Shown here piece by piece: positions 51,014-59,738 of a stretch of 64,000 bases of DNA. This stretch comes from BOG-908 sp965198855. GTDB taxonomy: Bacteria > Pseudomonadota > Alphaproteobacteria > Acetobacterales > Acetobacteraceae. Both the position numbers and the translations under genes were made by a program. The stretch is from the NCBI GenBank assembly GCA_965198855.1, contig CBDAPZ010000001.1, positions 1,674,001-1,738,000 of the forward strand, written 5' to 3'. A model generated the notes under the pieces. It saw only the letters and a list, made by a program, of their open reading frames with translations. It was not told the origin of the DNA and ran no database searches. How positions within the stretch are numbered: the first letter of the stretch is position 1; each line of letters opens with the position of its first letter.

Positions 51014-52093
51014 TTGCAAACCAAACGCTTCGACGAGCATGCACTTCCCAGCGCTCAGGGATCTGGTGCGGGCAGCAATGACCGCATCGCAGAACTCGAA
51101 GCTGAAATCCATGTCCTTCGGGAGCAGGTTGCACAGGCTCGTCTGATCCTGGATAGCGCTATCGACTATGCCATCTTCACGATGGACGCCGAAGGCCGCG
51201 TCCGGAGTTGGAGCGCGGGTGCCCAGGCCATCATGGGCTACACGGAGGCGGAAATCCTCGGACGATCCGGGGACCTTGTTTTCACCTCCGAGGACCGCGC
51301 CAACGGCAGGTTTGCAGTGGAACTGCGCCGGGCAGCCGAGACAGGCCGCGCCAGCAATGAACGCTGGCATTTGCGACGGGATGGCACCCGCTTCTGGGCC
51401 AGCGGGCTCATGATGCCGCTCCTGGGCATGGACGGTCATCCGATAGGCTTCCTGAACATCCTGCGGGATCGCACGGAGAACCAGGCGGCAACGGAACGGC
51501 GCGACCTGCTGATGGCGGAGATGAACCACCGTATCAAAAACACTCTCGCGGTCGTGCAAGGAATAGCAGCGCAAACACGTCGGCATACGGACACGGCTGC
51601 AGAATTCCAAACGGCATTCACGAAACGTCTGACTGTCCTGGCCCGCTCCAATGACGTGTTGACCCGCACCGAATGGCACGACGCTCCGCTGCGGGATGTT
51701 ATCGACAGCGCGCTGGGTCTCTGGTGTGGCGAGCCCGGCCGCATCACCATCGAAGGTTCGGCTGTATCTTTGGCGGGAAGCTTGGCCGTGACGGTCAGCC
51801 TGTCCTTTCATGAGCTTGTCACCAACGCGGTGAAGTATGGGGCGCTTTCGGTTCCGGCGGGCTGGGTGGAGGTGTCATGGGCCGTCACCCCAGTCCAAAA
51901 GGGCGAGGCCAAGGTTGATATTGTTTGGCGCGAGCGCGGCGGTCCCGCCGTCGAGCCACCGCAACATCGCGGCTTTGGTTCTCAGTTGCTGGAAAAGGGG
52001 ATGCCGGTTGGCGGGACTGTCAAGTTAGACTTCCTTTCCGAAGGCTTTGAATGCCGCATCTGCCTTCCGCTGAGCAGTGCAGTCAGGCGCTAA
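51014..52093 (+). CDS. PAS–HWE sensor histidine kinase
   Basis: 359 residues. Short coiled coil (22-42), a PAS domain (about 42-155: ILDSAIDYAIFTMDAEGRVRSW, GFLNILRDRTE), and an HWE-type kinase: phospho-accepting H172 in AEMNHRIKNTLAVVQG, N-box FHELVTNAVKYGAL and the W-x-E block IVWRERGGP. No membrane segment, so a cytoplasmic sensor. HWE kinases often signal through single-domain response regulators, and one follows convergently 17 nt away. Start is TTG 51014; no in-frame ATG precedes the PAS domain. Confidence 0.88.
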   Translation: MQTKRFDEHALPSAQGSGAGSNDRIAELEAEIHVLREQVAQARLILDSAIDYAIFTMDAEGRVRSWSAGAQAIMGYTEAEILGRSGDLVFTSEDRANGRFAVELRRAAETGRASNERWHLRRDGTRFWASGLMMPLLGMDGHPIGFLNILRDRTENQAATERRDLLMAEMNHRIKNTLAVVQGIAAQTRRHTDTAAEFQTAFTKRLTVLARSNDVLTRTEWHDAPLRDVIDSALGLWCGEPGRITIEGSAVSLAGSLAVTVSLSFHELVTNAVKYGALSVPAGWVEVSWAVTPVQKGEAKVDIVWRERGGPAVEPPQHRGFGSQLLEKGMPVGGTVKLDFLSEGFECRICLPLSSAVRR

Positions 52094-52110
52094 GCACGCA
52101 GATAAGGCCG

Positions 52111-52497
52111 TTACAAACGCGCTAGCTCCTGGAGGTGCTTTACGACCTTTTCGCTCTCATACGGCTTGCCGAGGAACCTACACCCGGCAGGCAGTACGCG
52201 TTGCTTGGGATGAGGCACTGCGGACGTCACCAGCAACGCGACACTAGGCCAGTGCATCGATGCATGGTGCGCCAGCGCAATCCCATCCATTGATCCCGGC
52301 ATATTTACGTCGGTGAACAGCACGTGGATTTCGCCCCAGCGCCGTTCAAGAAACGCGATCGCCTCGGCTGAGTGGCCGGCCTGATGAACTAAAAAGCCCG
52401 TATCTGCTAAAATCTCGGCAAGTATCTCGCGAATGAGGAATTCATCTTCGACGATAAGGACGGTGATGGTGTCGTCGGCAGTGGCGCTGGCGGTCAT
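52111..52497 (-). CDS. Single-domain response regulator
   Basis: 128 residues from ATG 52497. CheY-like receiver: acidic pair E17-D18-E19 (VLIVEDEF), phosphorylation site D63 (VLFTDVNMPG), T/S switch (LLVTSA) and K111 (FLGKPY). No output domain. Probably the partner of the HWE kinase. Confidence 0.9.
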   Translation of the reverse strand: MTASATADDTITVLIVEDEFLIREILAEILADTGFLVHQAGHSAEAIAFLERRWGEIHVLFTDVNMPGSMDGIALAHHASMHWPSVALLVTSAVPHPKQRVLPAGCRFLGKPYESEKVVKHLQELARL

Positions 52498-52629
52498 TAT
52501 CGCTGAAGCCACCAGCGACAAGGCGGTTGCTGAGATGACGGGTTCTTGAGAAGGCCGAAACCTGGGCTGGGCGCAGAAGCTCAGTAAGCTCCAGATCTGC
52601 GCAATGTAATGTCCTCTGGCCTATCCTTC

Positions 52630-53247
52630 CTATTCGAAGGGAGGCGCGTTTCCTGGCGCCCAGCGGGCTGGAGATAAACTGGTCGTTATCTGGTCAAGTC
52701 GCCGCGCGCTCTCGACCATGCTTTCCAATGCCCTACTCCCAGCACACTCGTCTGTTGCCGCGATATGATCGGTGTCCAGCAATCCAAGTAGCATTGCATG
52801 GAATTCCATCTCGGCAGCCGGCGGCATGTCGGCTTTCCCGATCGTGTAGTCGGGGAGAGAAGCGGGCGGCCCGGCGGTTATGTCACGCTGATTGCCAAAA
52901 TAATGCAGCAGTTCGCCGTCATGCGAAAACACTGGGGAGATAAACAGGAGGTTCCAGAACATCTCGCCGTTTTGGCGGTAATTGACGATCCACTCAACGC
53001 AACCGCGCCGCTCGGCAATGCAGGTCCGGATGCGTAAGGGGGTTTGGGGGTCTGTCTTGGCACCCTGCAGGAAACGGCAGTTACGACCGACGGTCTCCTC
53101 GCTCGGATAGCCGCTCATTTTCTCAAACGCGGGGTTCACCGCGATCATGGGATGGTCAGCCAGATTGGGTGCGGTCAACACCATTGGTTCGGTGCTGTGC
53201 ATCATGGCCGAGAGCAGCGCCCGGGTGATCGGATTTTGGTCTACCAT
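52630..53247 (-). CDS. LOV-domain blue-light photoreceptor
   Basis: 205 residues. The PAS/LOV core (about 15-125) has the photoactive cysteine C57 in GRNCRFLQG, flavin-contacting N89 and N99 (VNYRQNGEMFWN) and Q120 (YFGNQRDIT), the full LOV signature, so it should bind FMN and form a cysteinyl adduct in blue light. The C-terminal 75 residues are helical without a known output, so it probably acts through the nearby HWE kinase or by dimer change. AAGAGAC precedes the ATG. Confidence 0.9.
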   Translation of the reverse strand: MVDQNPITRALLSAMMHSTEPMVLTAPNLADHPMIAVNPAFEKMSGYPSEETVGRNCRFLQGAKTDPQTPLRIRTCIAERRGCVEWIVNYRQNGEMFWNLLFISPVFSHDGELLHYFGNQRDITAGPPASLPDYTIGKADMPPAAEMEFHAMLLGLLDTDHIAATDECAGSRALESMVESARRLDQITTSLSPARWAPGNAPPFE

Positions 53248-53296
53248 GTCTCTTCACTCTCATCCGTCATCCAGATACCAGCCAATTGATCTTACG

Positions 53297-53815
53297 CTAC
53301 ATTTGCCACGAGTCGATGCTCCCAATGAAGCGAGCATCTTTGTATTCGGCGGCGAATTGACGCTGCACTGCGGCGCAGGTGACAGGTGTGGGCTTGGTCA
53401 AAGCATGCAGCCGGTAAGCAAGCCGGATATAGACGTCCATCGCCATGCTGCGGATGCCGAGGGCGAACACGTCCTCTTCTCGGACGGGAACTGGGTGCTC
53501 CCTGAAAGATGCCCAGAAGCCCTCGTCTAGACTGACTCGGTCTTCCCACCTACCCACCCACCGCAGCGCGTCGAGGCGACGCTCGCAGGCAGTAAGGTGA
53601 AGACGGATGACCATAGCAGCCTGCCTCAGCGCGAGGTTCCAGCTCGGGGCTAAGTTTGGGAGCAAGCCGGCGGTGGCAAAGACGCGCCGGATCAGCTCGG
53701 GCGGCAGCCGCGAGGCGACCAGCCGCACATGCCATCGGTCAGATGGCGCGCTTGGAGGCCAGGCAGTGTGGAGCTGTGCTGCCTGTCGGGCGGCTTTTTC
53801 ATGACCGCGTGGCAT
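53297..53815 (-). CDS. Hypothetical protein at the right end
   Basis: 172 residues from ATG 53815. Basic N-terminus, then helical with WNLALRQAAMVIRLHLTACERRL and MAMDVYIRLAYRLHAL. No recognised domain. 49 nt upstream of the LOV gene on the same strand, so maybe co-transcribed with it. Confidence 0.5.
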   Translation of the reverse strand: MPRGHEKAARQAAQLHTAWPPSAPSDRWHVRLVASRLPPELIRRVFATAGLLPNLAPSWNLALRQAAMVIRLHLTACERRLDALRWVGRWEDRVSLDEGFWASFREHPVPVREEDVFALGIRSMAMDVYIRLAYRLHALTKPTPVTCAAVQRQFAAEYKDARFIGSIDSWQM

Positions 53816-54060
53816 CGCCTGCGCATCTGCTCGATGAGGCGCGCCGCGGGACCTTCGCCATCATCTCCCTGAGGTCGTGAACTGGTCACGCCCATCAAAG
53901 AGGACAGTGACCCAGTTTAGACTGCCAACTCGCCCGCGGTCGGTAGAAGAAGCTTTCCGCAGGCGGATCCATCGGCAGGGCAGTGGCGGCAAGTAAGCAG
54001 AATACGGGAAGGTCAGATGGTTATTTTCATCCCGAGACGTCCCGCGATGACCGACCTACC

Positions 54061-54097
54061 TTGAAGCCCAATTGAAGCCCAGATGAAATTGAAGCTG
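54061..54097 (+). promoter_or_regulatory. Putative integrase arm-type sites, right end
   Basis: TTGAAGCCC at 54061 and 54072 (11-bp spacing) and a degenerate TTGAAGCTG at 54089, matching the triplet at 17065-17095. The stretch 53816-54060 has no gene. Confidence 0.65.
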
Positions 54098-54141
54098 TCC
54101 TCTGAACGACCAAATTGTCGCCTAAGCCTCTGAAAACGCGG

Positions 54142-54217
<76 letters not shown>

Positions 54218-54279
54218 ATTCCGCGCGCCTTCTAGCAGGGTGCGCATGGCGGGGGAAGAGGCGCGCCAGAACGACACGT

Positions 54280-57200
54280 TCAGGCCTCGTCCACCCTCTC
54301 CACGCCCGCAATCATCTTTAGCGCCTGGCGCAGCCGCGGAGTCACCGCGAATCCGCCGGGGAGCGAAATCTCCACCTCCTGCGCCTCGATCATCGGCACC
54401 AGGCTGATACGCCCCCGTCCGCGCCCCTCGCGCTCCAGCAGCGTGCGGATATGCGGCAAGGCTTCAGTGCGCTGCAGCCAGATGCGCAAGCCGGCACCGG
54501 CCTCCACTGCCGCACGATCCAGCGTGGTGACCTCCTGCGCAGTGATCCGCAACGCCTCGCCCTCGCGCTTCAAGGTCGCCGTCACCAGCAGCGCGGTTCC
54601 GGGCGTCAGCAGCTCGCGTAACGGGGCCAGCACGTCGCTGAAGAACGTGATCTCGCAACTGCCTGTCGCGTCCGACAACGTCACCCAAGCCATCCGCGTG
54701 CCAGACTTCGTCGGCCGTTCCTTAATGCTCACCACACAGCCGCCGATCTTCACCCGCGCCATCCCGGCCTCGGCACGCGTTTCAAGCGCAGTGGTTGGCA
54801 CCGCGCCCACCCGGCGCAGCAAGGCCGCAAAACCGTCCAGCGGATGGGCGGTGAGATGGAAGCCGATGGCCTCCGCCTCATACCCCAGCTTCTCCAGTTC
54901 CGGCCAATCCTGGATGGCAGGCAGCCGCAATTTCTCCGGCTCGGAACCCCCGAACAGCCCGATCTGCCCGGAAGAAGCCTCCTCTGCCTGCGCCTGCGCA
55001 CGGCGGAAAATGGTCTCCGCACCAGCGAAAAGACGCGCCCTATTGGTGTCGAGCGAATCGAACGCGCCGGCGCGCGCCAGATTCTCGATCTGCATCTTGC
55101 TGATCTGCCGCGCATCCACCCGCTCAGCAAAATCGGAGACATCGGCAAAGGGTTTGGCGGCACGCACTGTCCCCAATGCCTGCATGGCAGCAGAACTGAT
55201 CTTCTTCACCGCAGCCAAGGCATACCGAATGGCCAACACACCGTCAGCCTGCCGCTCGACGGCGAAATCCGCAAAGCTCTTGTTGATATCGGGTGGCAAC
55301 ACACGAATACCCATCCGCTCGGCTTCCTGCCGCAACGCCGCCAGCTTGTCGGTATTGCCCATCGCCAGCGACATGCACGCCGCCAAAAACGGCACTGGAT
55401 GGTTCGCCTTCATCCACGCCGTCTGATACGACACCAGCGCATACGCCGCCGCATGCGATTTGTTAAAGCCATAATCGGCAAACTTCGCCATCAGGTCGAA
55501 CACCTCGATCGCCTTGGCTTCCGGAATCCCGCGGGCCACCGCACCATTCGTAAAGATCTGACGCTGGCTATCCATTTCCGAGCGGATCTTCTTGCCCATC
55601 GCACGCCGCAACAGATCCGCACTGCCGAGCGAATATCCGCCCATGCGCTGCGCGATCTGCATCACCTGCTCCTGATAGACCATGATGCCATAGGTCTCGG
55701 AAACGATGTCGCGCAGTTCCTCATGCGGCGGCTCCCACTTCTCACCATGTTTGCGCCGGCAATAATCGGGAATGCTTGCCATCGGCCCAGGCCGATACAG
55801 CGCCACCGCCGCAATCAGATCCTCCAGCCGATCCGGCCGCATCTGCCGCAACACATCGCGCATCCCCGCACTTTCGAACTGGAACACGCCGCCCGCATCG
55901 CCTTTCGACAGCATCGCATACGTCGCCGCGTCATCGAGGGGGATACGCTCGAGCTCGACCGAGATATCGAGCTCTTTCAAAAACTGAACCGCGCGCTGCA
56001 AAATCGTCAGCGTGGTCAGTCCCAAGAAGTCGAATTTTACGAGGCCGGCCTGCTCAACCCATTTCAGGTTGTACTGCGTCACTAGCGTGCCTTCGCGCGG
56101 ATCACGATACATCGGCACCAGATCGACAAGCTTGCGATCACCGATCACCACGCCCGCCGCATGCGTGCTCGCATGCCGATACAAACCCTCGAGCTGCAAC
56201 GCGATCTCCAACAGGCGTCCGATCGCCTCGTCGGTATCGCGCAGCTCCTGCAGCTTCTTCTCGCCGTCCACCGCTTCCTTCAACGTCACCGGCTTGGCCG
56301 GATTGTTGGGGATCAGCTCGGCCACCCTGTTGACCTGCCCATACGGCATGCCCAGCACACGCCCCACGTCACGCACCGCAGCCCGCGCCTGCAACTTTCC
56401 AAAGGTGATGATCTGCGCCACCTGCTCGTCGCCATATTCCCGGCGCACATACGCAATCACCTCGTCCCGCCGGGTCTGACAAAAATCGATATCGAAATCC
56501 GGCATCGAAATACGTTCGGGATTCAGGAACCGCTCGAACAGCAGCCCAAACGGCAGCGGATCAAGATCGGTAATCGTCAGCGCCCACGCCGCCACCGACC
56601 CCGCACCCGACCCACGCCCAGGCCCTACAGGAATATCCTGCGCCTTCGCCCACTGGATAAAATCCGCAACGATCAAAAAATACCCTGGAAACCCCATCTT
56701 GGCGATGACACCAAGCTCATACTCCAACCGCTCGCCATACCGCGCCCGCGCCACCTCATCCGCATCGATCGCATCCATGCGCCGCGCCAACCCCTCGGCC
56801 GCCATCGCCCGCAACGTCTCTTCTTCCGTGCTCCCAGGCCGCACCTTCGGACACACCGGCAACAAAGGTTTTCGCGTCTCCGCCATCGCCGAACACGTCT
56901 GCGCAATCGCCAGCGTATTATCACAAGCATCCGGCAGATCCGCGAACAAAGCCCGCATCTGTGCCGCCGATTTAAAGTAATGCTCCGGCGTCACCCGCCG
57001 CCGATCCGCCTCGGACAGCAAACGCCCGCCGGCAATGCACAACAACGCATCATGCGCCTCATGCATCCCCGGCGTCGCAAAGAAACACTCATTCGTCGCC
57101 ACCAGCGGCAACGCAAACCGATCGGCCAGCGTAATCAGCCCGGGTTCGATCGCCCGCTCCAACCCCGTCCCATGCCGATGCAACTCCATCGCCATCCGAT

Positions 57201-57681
57201 CCGGAAAAGCCTCCCGCATCCGCGCCACATACGCGGCCGCATCTGCCTCCCGCCCCTCGCCCAGCATCCGCGCAATCGGCCCGCGCGTTCCCCCCGTCAG
57301 CAGGAACAACCCCTCCGACAGCCCCGCCACCACATCGAAATCCAGCTGCGGATCCGCCGGGTCAGAGGTAATGAACCCAGCCGAAGAAAGCCGCTGCAAA
57401 TTCGCCCAGCCCACCTCAGTCTGCGCCAGCAATACCACCGGATCCCCCGGCAACCCCGCCTTCTCCGGCCGCCGCAAACCGATCTGACACCCAATGATCG
57501 GCTGCACCCCCTTGCCGGTGCAATACTGTGAAAATTCCAGCGCCCCGAACAGATTACCCGAATCGGTAATAGCCACGGCCGGCATGCCACACTCGCGCGC
57601 AAGCGCCGCAATCTTGTCAGGCTTGATCGCGCCTTCGCTGAGCGAATAGGCGGAGTGGACTCGGAGATGAACGAAGCTCAT
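54280..57681 (-). CDS. dnaE: DNA polymerase III alpha subunit
   Basis: Replicative polymerase, 1133 residues. N-terminal PHP domain (FVHLRVHSAYSLSEGAIKP, about residues 3-21), polymerase core with VGPGRGSGAGSVAAWAL (about 355-371) and the catalytic PDFDIDFC (about 398-405), a helix-hairpin-helix region, and a C-terminal OB fold (GGCVVSIKERPTKSGTRMAWV). Start ATG 57681 matches the family N-terminus; the frame from 57699 adds six codons. A single terminator-like repeat separates it from lolD upstream. Confidence 0.97.
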   Translation of the reverse strand: MSFVHLRVHSAYSLSEGAIKPDKIAALARECGMPAVAITDSGNLFGALEFSQYCTGKGVQPIIGCQIGLRRPEKAGLPGDPVVLLAQTEVGWANLQRLSSAGFITSDPADPQLDFDVVAGLSEGLFLLTGGTRGPIARMLGEGREADAAAYVARMREAFPDRMAMELHRHGTGLERAIEPGLITLADRFALPLVATNECFFATPGMHEAHDALLCIAGGRLLSEADRRRVTPEHYFKSAAQMRALFADLPDACDNTLAIAQTCSAMAETRKPLLPVCPKVRPGSTEEETLRAMAAEGLARRMDAIDADEVARARYGERLEYELGVIAKMGFPGYFLIVADFIQWAKAQDIPVGPGRGSGAGSVAAWALTITDLDPLPFGLLFERFLNPERISMPDFDIDFCQTRRDEVIAYVRREYGDEQVAQIITFGKLQARAAVRDVGRVLGMPYGQVNRVAELIPNNPAKPVTLKEAVDGEKKLQELRDTDEAIGRLLEIALQLEGLYRHASTHAAGVVIGDRKLVDLVPMYRDPREGTLVTQYNLKWVEQAGLVKFDFLGLTTLTILQRAVQFLKELDISVELERIPLDDAATYAMLSKGDAGGVFQFESAGMRDVLRQMRPDRLEDLIAAVALYRPGPMASIPDYCRRKHGEKWEPPHEELRDIVSETYGIMVYQEQVMQIAQRMGGYSLGSADLLRRAMGKKIRSEMDSQRQIFTNGAVARGIPEAKAIEVFDLMAKFADYGFNKSHAAAYALVSYQTAWMKANHPVPFLAACMSLAMGNTDKLAALRQEAERMGIRVLPPDINKSFADFAVERQADGVLAIRYALAAVKKISSAAMQALGTVRAAKPFADVSDFAERVDARQISKMQIENLARAGAFDSLDTNRARLFAGAETIFRRAQAQAEEASSGQIGLFGGSEPEKLRLPAIQDWPELEKLGYEAEAIGFHLTAHPLDGFAALLRRVGAVPTTALETRAEAGMARVKIGGCVVSIKERPTKSGTRMAWVTLSDATGSCEITFFSDVLAPLRELLTPGTALLVTATLKREGEALRITAQEVTTLDRAAVEAGAGLRIWLQRTEALPHIRTLLEREGRGRGRISLVPMIEAQEVEISLPGGFAVTPRLRQALKMIAGVERVDEA

Positions 57682-57708
57682 GGCCAAAGCATAAACCAAA
57701 AGGAAGAA

Positions 57709-57752
57709 TTGGGGGAGGGAAGCCCCTCCCCCAAACTCCCGGCATCATTAGG
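57709..57752 (-). terminator. Terminator-like repeat downstream of lolD
   Basis: Perfect 11-bp stem (TTGGGGGAGGG / CCCTCCCCCAA) around AAGC, preceded on the minus strand by TAATGATGCCGGGAGTTT, as after yajC (15353-15393). A shared element class that follows stop codons. Confidence 0.65.
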
Positions 57753-58425
57753 CTGAGACGACCATCCCATCCTTCAAAGTCACCACCCGATCCATTCGAG
57801 AGGCTAACTCCACATTGTGCGTCGCAATCAGAGCAGCAACACCCTGCTCACGCACAATCCGCAACAATTCCGTAAACACCGTGTCGGACGTCCCGGTGTC
57901 CAAATTCCCTGTCGGCTCATCAGCCAAAATCACCGCCGGCTTGTTAGCCAGTGCCCGCGCAATCGCCACCCGCTGCTGCTCGCCACCCGACAACTTTCCT
58001 GGCAAATGCCCCACACGCGATGCCAACCCAAACGCCCCAAGCAGCGCCACTGCCCGATCCCGCGCCACCCGCTTCGGCACACCCGCAATCATCTGCGGCA
58101 GCACCACATTCTCCATCGCCGAGAACTCCGCCAGCAAATGGTGGAACTGATACACAAACCCGATCTTGTCCCGCCGTACCCGCGTCCGATCCTGATCGGA
58201 CAACCGCCCCGCATCCAACCCCTCGACAAACACCGCTCCTGAATCCGGCATCTCCAACAACCCAGCCAGATGCAGCAAAGTCGACTTGCCAGTGCCCGAA
58301 GGTGCCACCAGCGCCACGATCTCGCCACGCGCGAGTGTCAGATCCGCTCCACGCAGCACCGGCAGATCACCCGCCGGGCTGCGATACACACGCCCGACGT
58401 TCCGCAGTTCCAGCGCCTCACTCAT
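57748..58425 (-). CDS. lolD: Lipoprotein-releasing ABC transporter ATPase LolD
   Basis: 225-residue ABC ATPase energising release of lipoproteins from the inner membrane. Walker A APSGTGKSTLLHL (about 41-53), Q-loop FVYQFHHLLAEFSAMENV typical of MacB/LolD, signature LSGGEQQRVAIARAL, Walker B VILADEPTGNLD, H-loop ATHN. ATG 58425 has GGAGG 9 nt upstream and overlaps the end of lolC/E by 8 nt. Confidence 0.95.
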   Translation of the reverse strand: MSEALELRNVGRVYRSPAGDLPVLRGADLTLARGEIVALVAPSGTGKSTLLHLAGLLEMPDSGAVFVEGLDAGRLSDQDRTRVRRDKIGFVYQFHHLLAEFSAMENVVLPQMIAGVPKRVARDRAVALLGAFGLASRVGHLPGKLSGGEQQRVAIARALANKPAVILADEPTGNLDTGTSDTVFTELLRIVREQGVAALIATHNVELASRMDRVVTLKDGMVVSA

Positions 58426-59668
58426 GACGCAGCGCCTCCACCGGATCGGTCCGCGCCGCACGCCAACTCGGATAGAGCGTCGCGAGCAGCGACAGCACCA
58501 GCGCCATGCTCACCACCTGCGCCACCGTCACCAGGTCGAGCTTGGCCGGCAAATGTTCGAGGTAATAGACGGTAGGATCGAACAAGGTCGTACCGGTAAG
58601 AGACTGCAGCGCCAGACGGATACGTTCGATGTTCAGGCAAAACACCACACCAAGGATCGTCCCCAGCGCGGTGCCGGTAATGCCCACCGACGCACCGCAC
58701 ATCAGGAAGATACGCATGATCGCCCCGCGCCCCGCGCCCAGCGTGCGAAGCACCGCGATATCGCGCGTCTTGTCTTTCACCATCATGATCAGCGAGGAAA
58801 TAACGTTGAAGGCGGCCACAACAATGATCAGCGTCAGGATCAGGAACATCACATTCTGCTCCACCTGCACCGCGGCGAAAAAGCTGTCATTGCTTTGCGT
58901 CCAGTCGATCACCCGCAACGGAGCACCGGAAAGTGCCTGGCGTATCTCGCGATTGACGACCGAGACATGCGAGGGGTCGGCCACCATCACCTCGATCTGC
59001 GTCACCGCATCCGGTTTCTGGAAGAATATCTGTGCCGCTTCCAAAGGCAGGAATACGAAGCTGCTGTCGTACTCGTTCATGCCGGCCTGAAAGATAGCGA
59101 CAATCTTGTAGGCACGTACACGGGGTATGGTGCCAAACGCAGTCACCGCACCTTCCGGGGAGAGCAGGGTGATCTTCGACCCGATTTCCAGGCCGAAGCG
59201 TTCGGCCAGGGTAAGCCCGATGGCGATCGCGTCCGGGCCTTGAAAATCATCAAGCGATCCAGAGCGAATGTTGGATGCAATCGAAGGCAGTTTGCGCAGA
59301 TCGGCTTGCGTGATACCGCGGACGAGGCCGCCGGAGTTTTGGCTGCGCGCCGCAAGAAGCACCTGCCCTTCGATGACGGGCGTTGCGGAGACAACACCAG
59401 GAAGGGTCTTGATCTTCGCGGTTACGTCCGGATAGTTCGTCATGCCGGCGGTGGTTTGTGCATAGACGCCGAGATGGCCGTTCAGCCCCAGGATGCGGCT
59501 AAGCAAATCGTCCTTGAAGCCGCTCATCACCGCCATGACGATGATCAGTGTCGCCACACCAAGAGCGATGCCAATCAGCGAGAAGATAGCGATTACAGAA
59601 ACAAAGCGTTCCCCCCGCCGAGCCCGCAGATATCTACCTGCCACCGCCCGCTCAAAAGCCCCAAACAT
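58418..59668 (-). CDS. lolC: Lipoprotein-releasing ABC transporter permease LolC/E
   Basis: 416 residues. N-terminal helix after FERAVAGRYLRARRGERFVS, a large periplasmic domain, then three C-terminal helices (MFLILTLIIVVAAFNVISSL, a central one near 320-345, and VVSMALVLSLLATLYPSW), ending in PVEALRHE as in LolC/E. Alphaproteobacteria have a single LolC/E-type (LolF) permease; the symbol is approximate. Coupled to lolD by overlap; proS lies upstream in the operon. Confidence 0.93.
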   Translation of the reverse strand: MFGAFERAVAGRYLRARRGERFVSVIAIFSLIGIALGVATLIIVMAVMSGFKDDLLSRILGLNGHLGVYAQTTAGMTNYPDVTAKIKTLPGVVSATPVIEGQVLLAARSQNSGGLVRGITQADLRKLPSIASNIRSGSLDDFQGPDAIAIGLTLAERFGLEIGSKITLLSPEGAVTAFGTIPRVRAYKIVAIFQAGMNEYDSSFVFLPLEAAQIFFQKPDAVTQIEVMVADPSHVSVVNREIRQALSGAPLRVIDWTQSNDSFFAAVQVEQNVMFLILTLIIVVAAFNVISSLIMMVKDKTRDIAVLRTLGAGRGAIMRIFLMCGASVGITGTALGTILGVVFCLNIERIRLALQSLTGTTLFDPTVYYLEHLPAKLDLVTVAQVVSMALVLSLLATLYPSWRAARTDPVEALRHE

Positions 59669-59692
59669 CCTTGATTACTTACCTTTAAAGAT

Positions 59693-59738
59693 AGAAGTTT
59701 TTTGCTTCTTTTTTCAAAAAAGAAGTGCTTCCTTCCTA
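59693..59738. repeat. Dispersed palindromic repeat, copy 5
   Basis: AGAAGTTTTTTGC, hairpin TTCTTTTTT-CA-AAAAAAGAA, then GTGCTTCCTTCC. It lies between proS and lolC/E and covers the proS stop codon. Confidence 0.8.

Noticed and set aside
54844..57531. Plus-strand frames of 413 and 456 codons
   Set aside because: Mirror images of dnaE, rich in His/Arg/Pro as expected for antisense frames of a GC-rich gene.
58286..59674. 462-codon plus-strand frame
   Set aside because: Antisense shadow of lolD and lolC/E.
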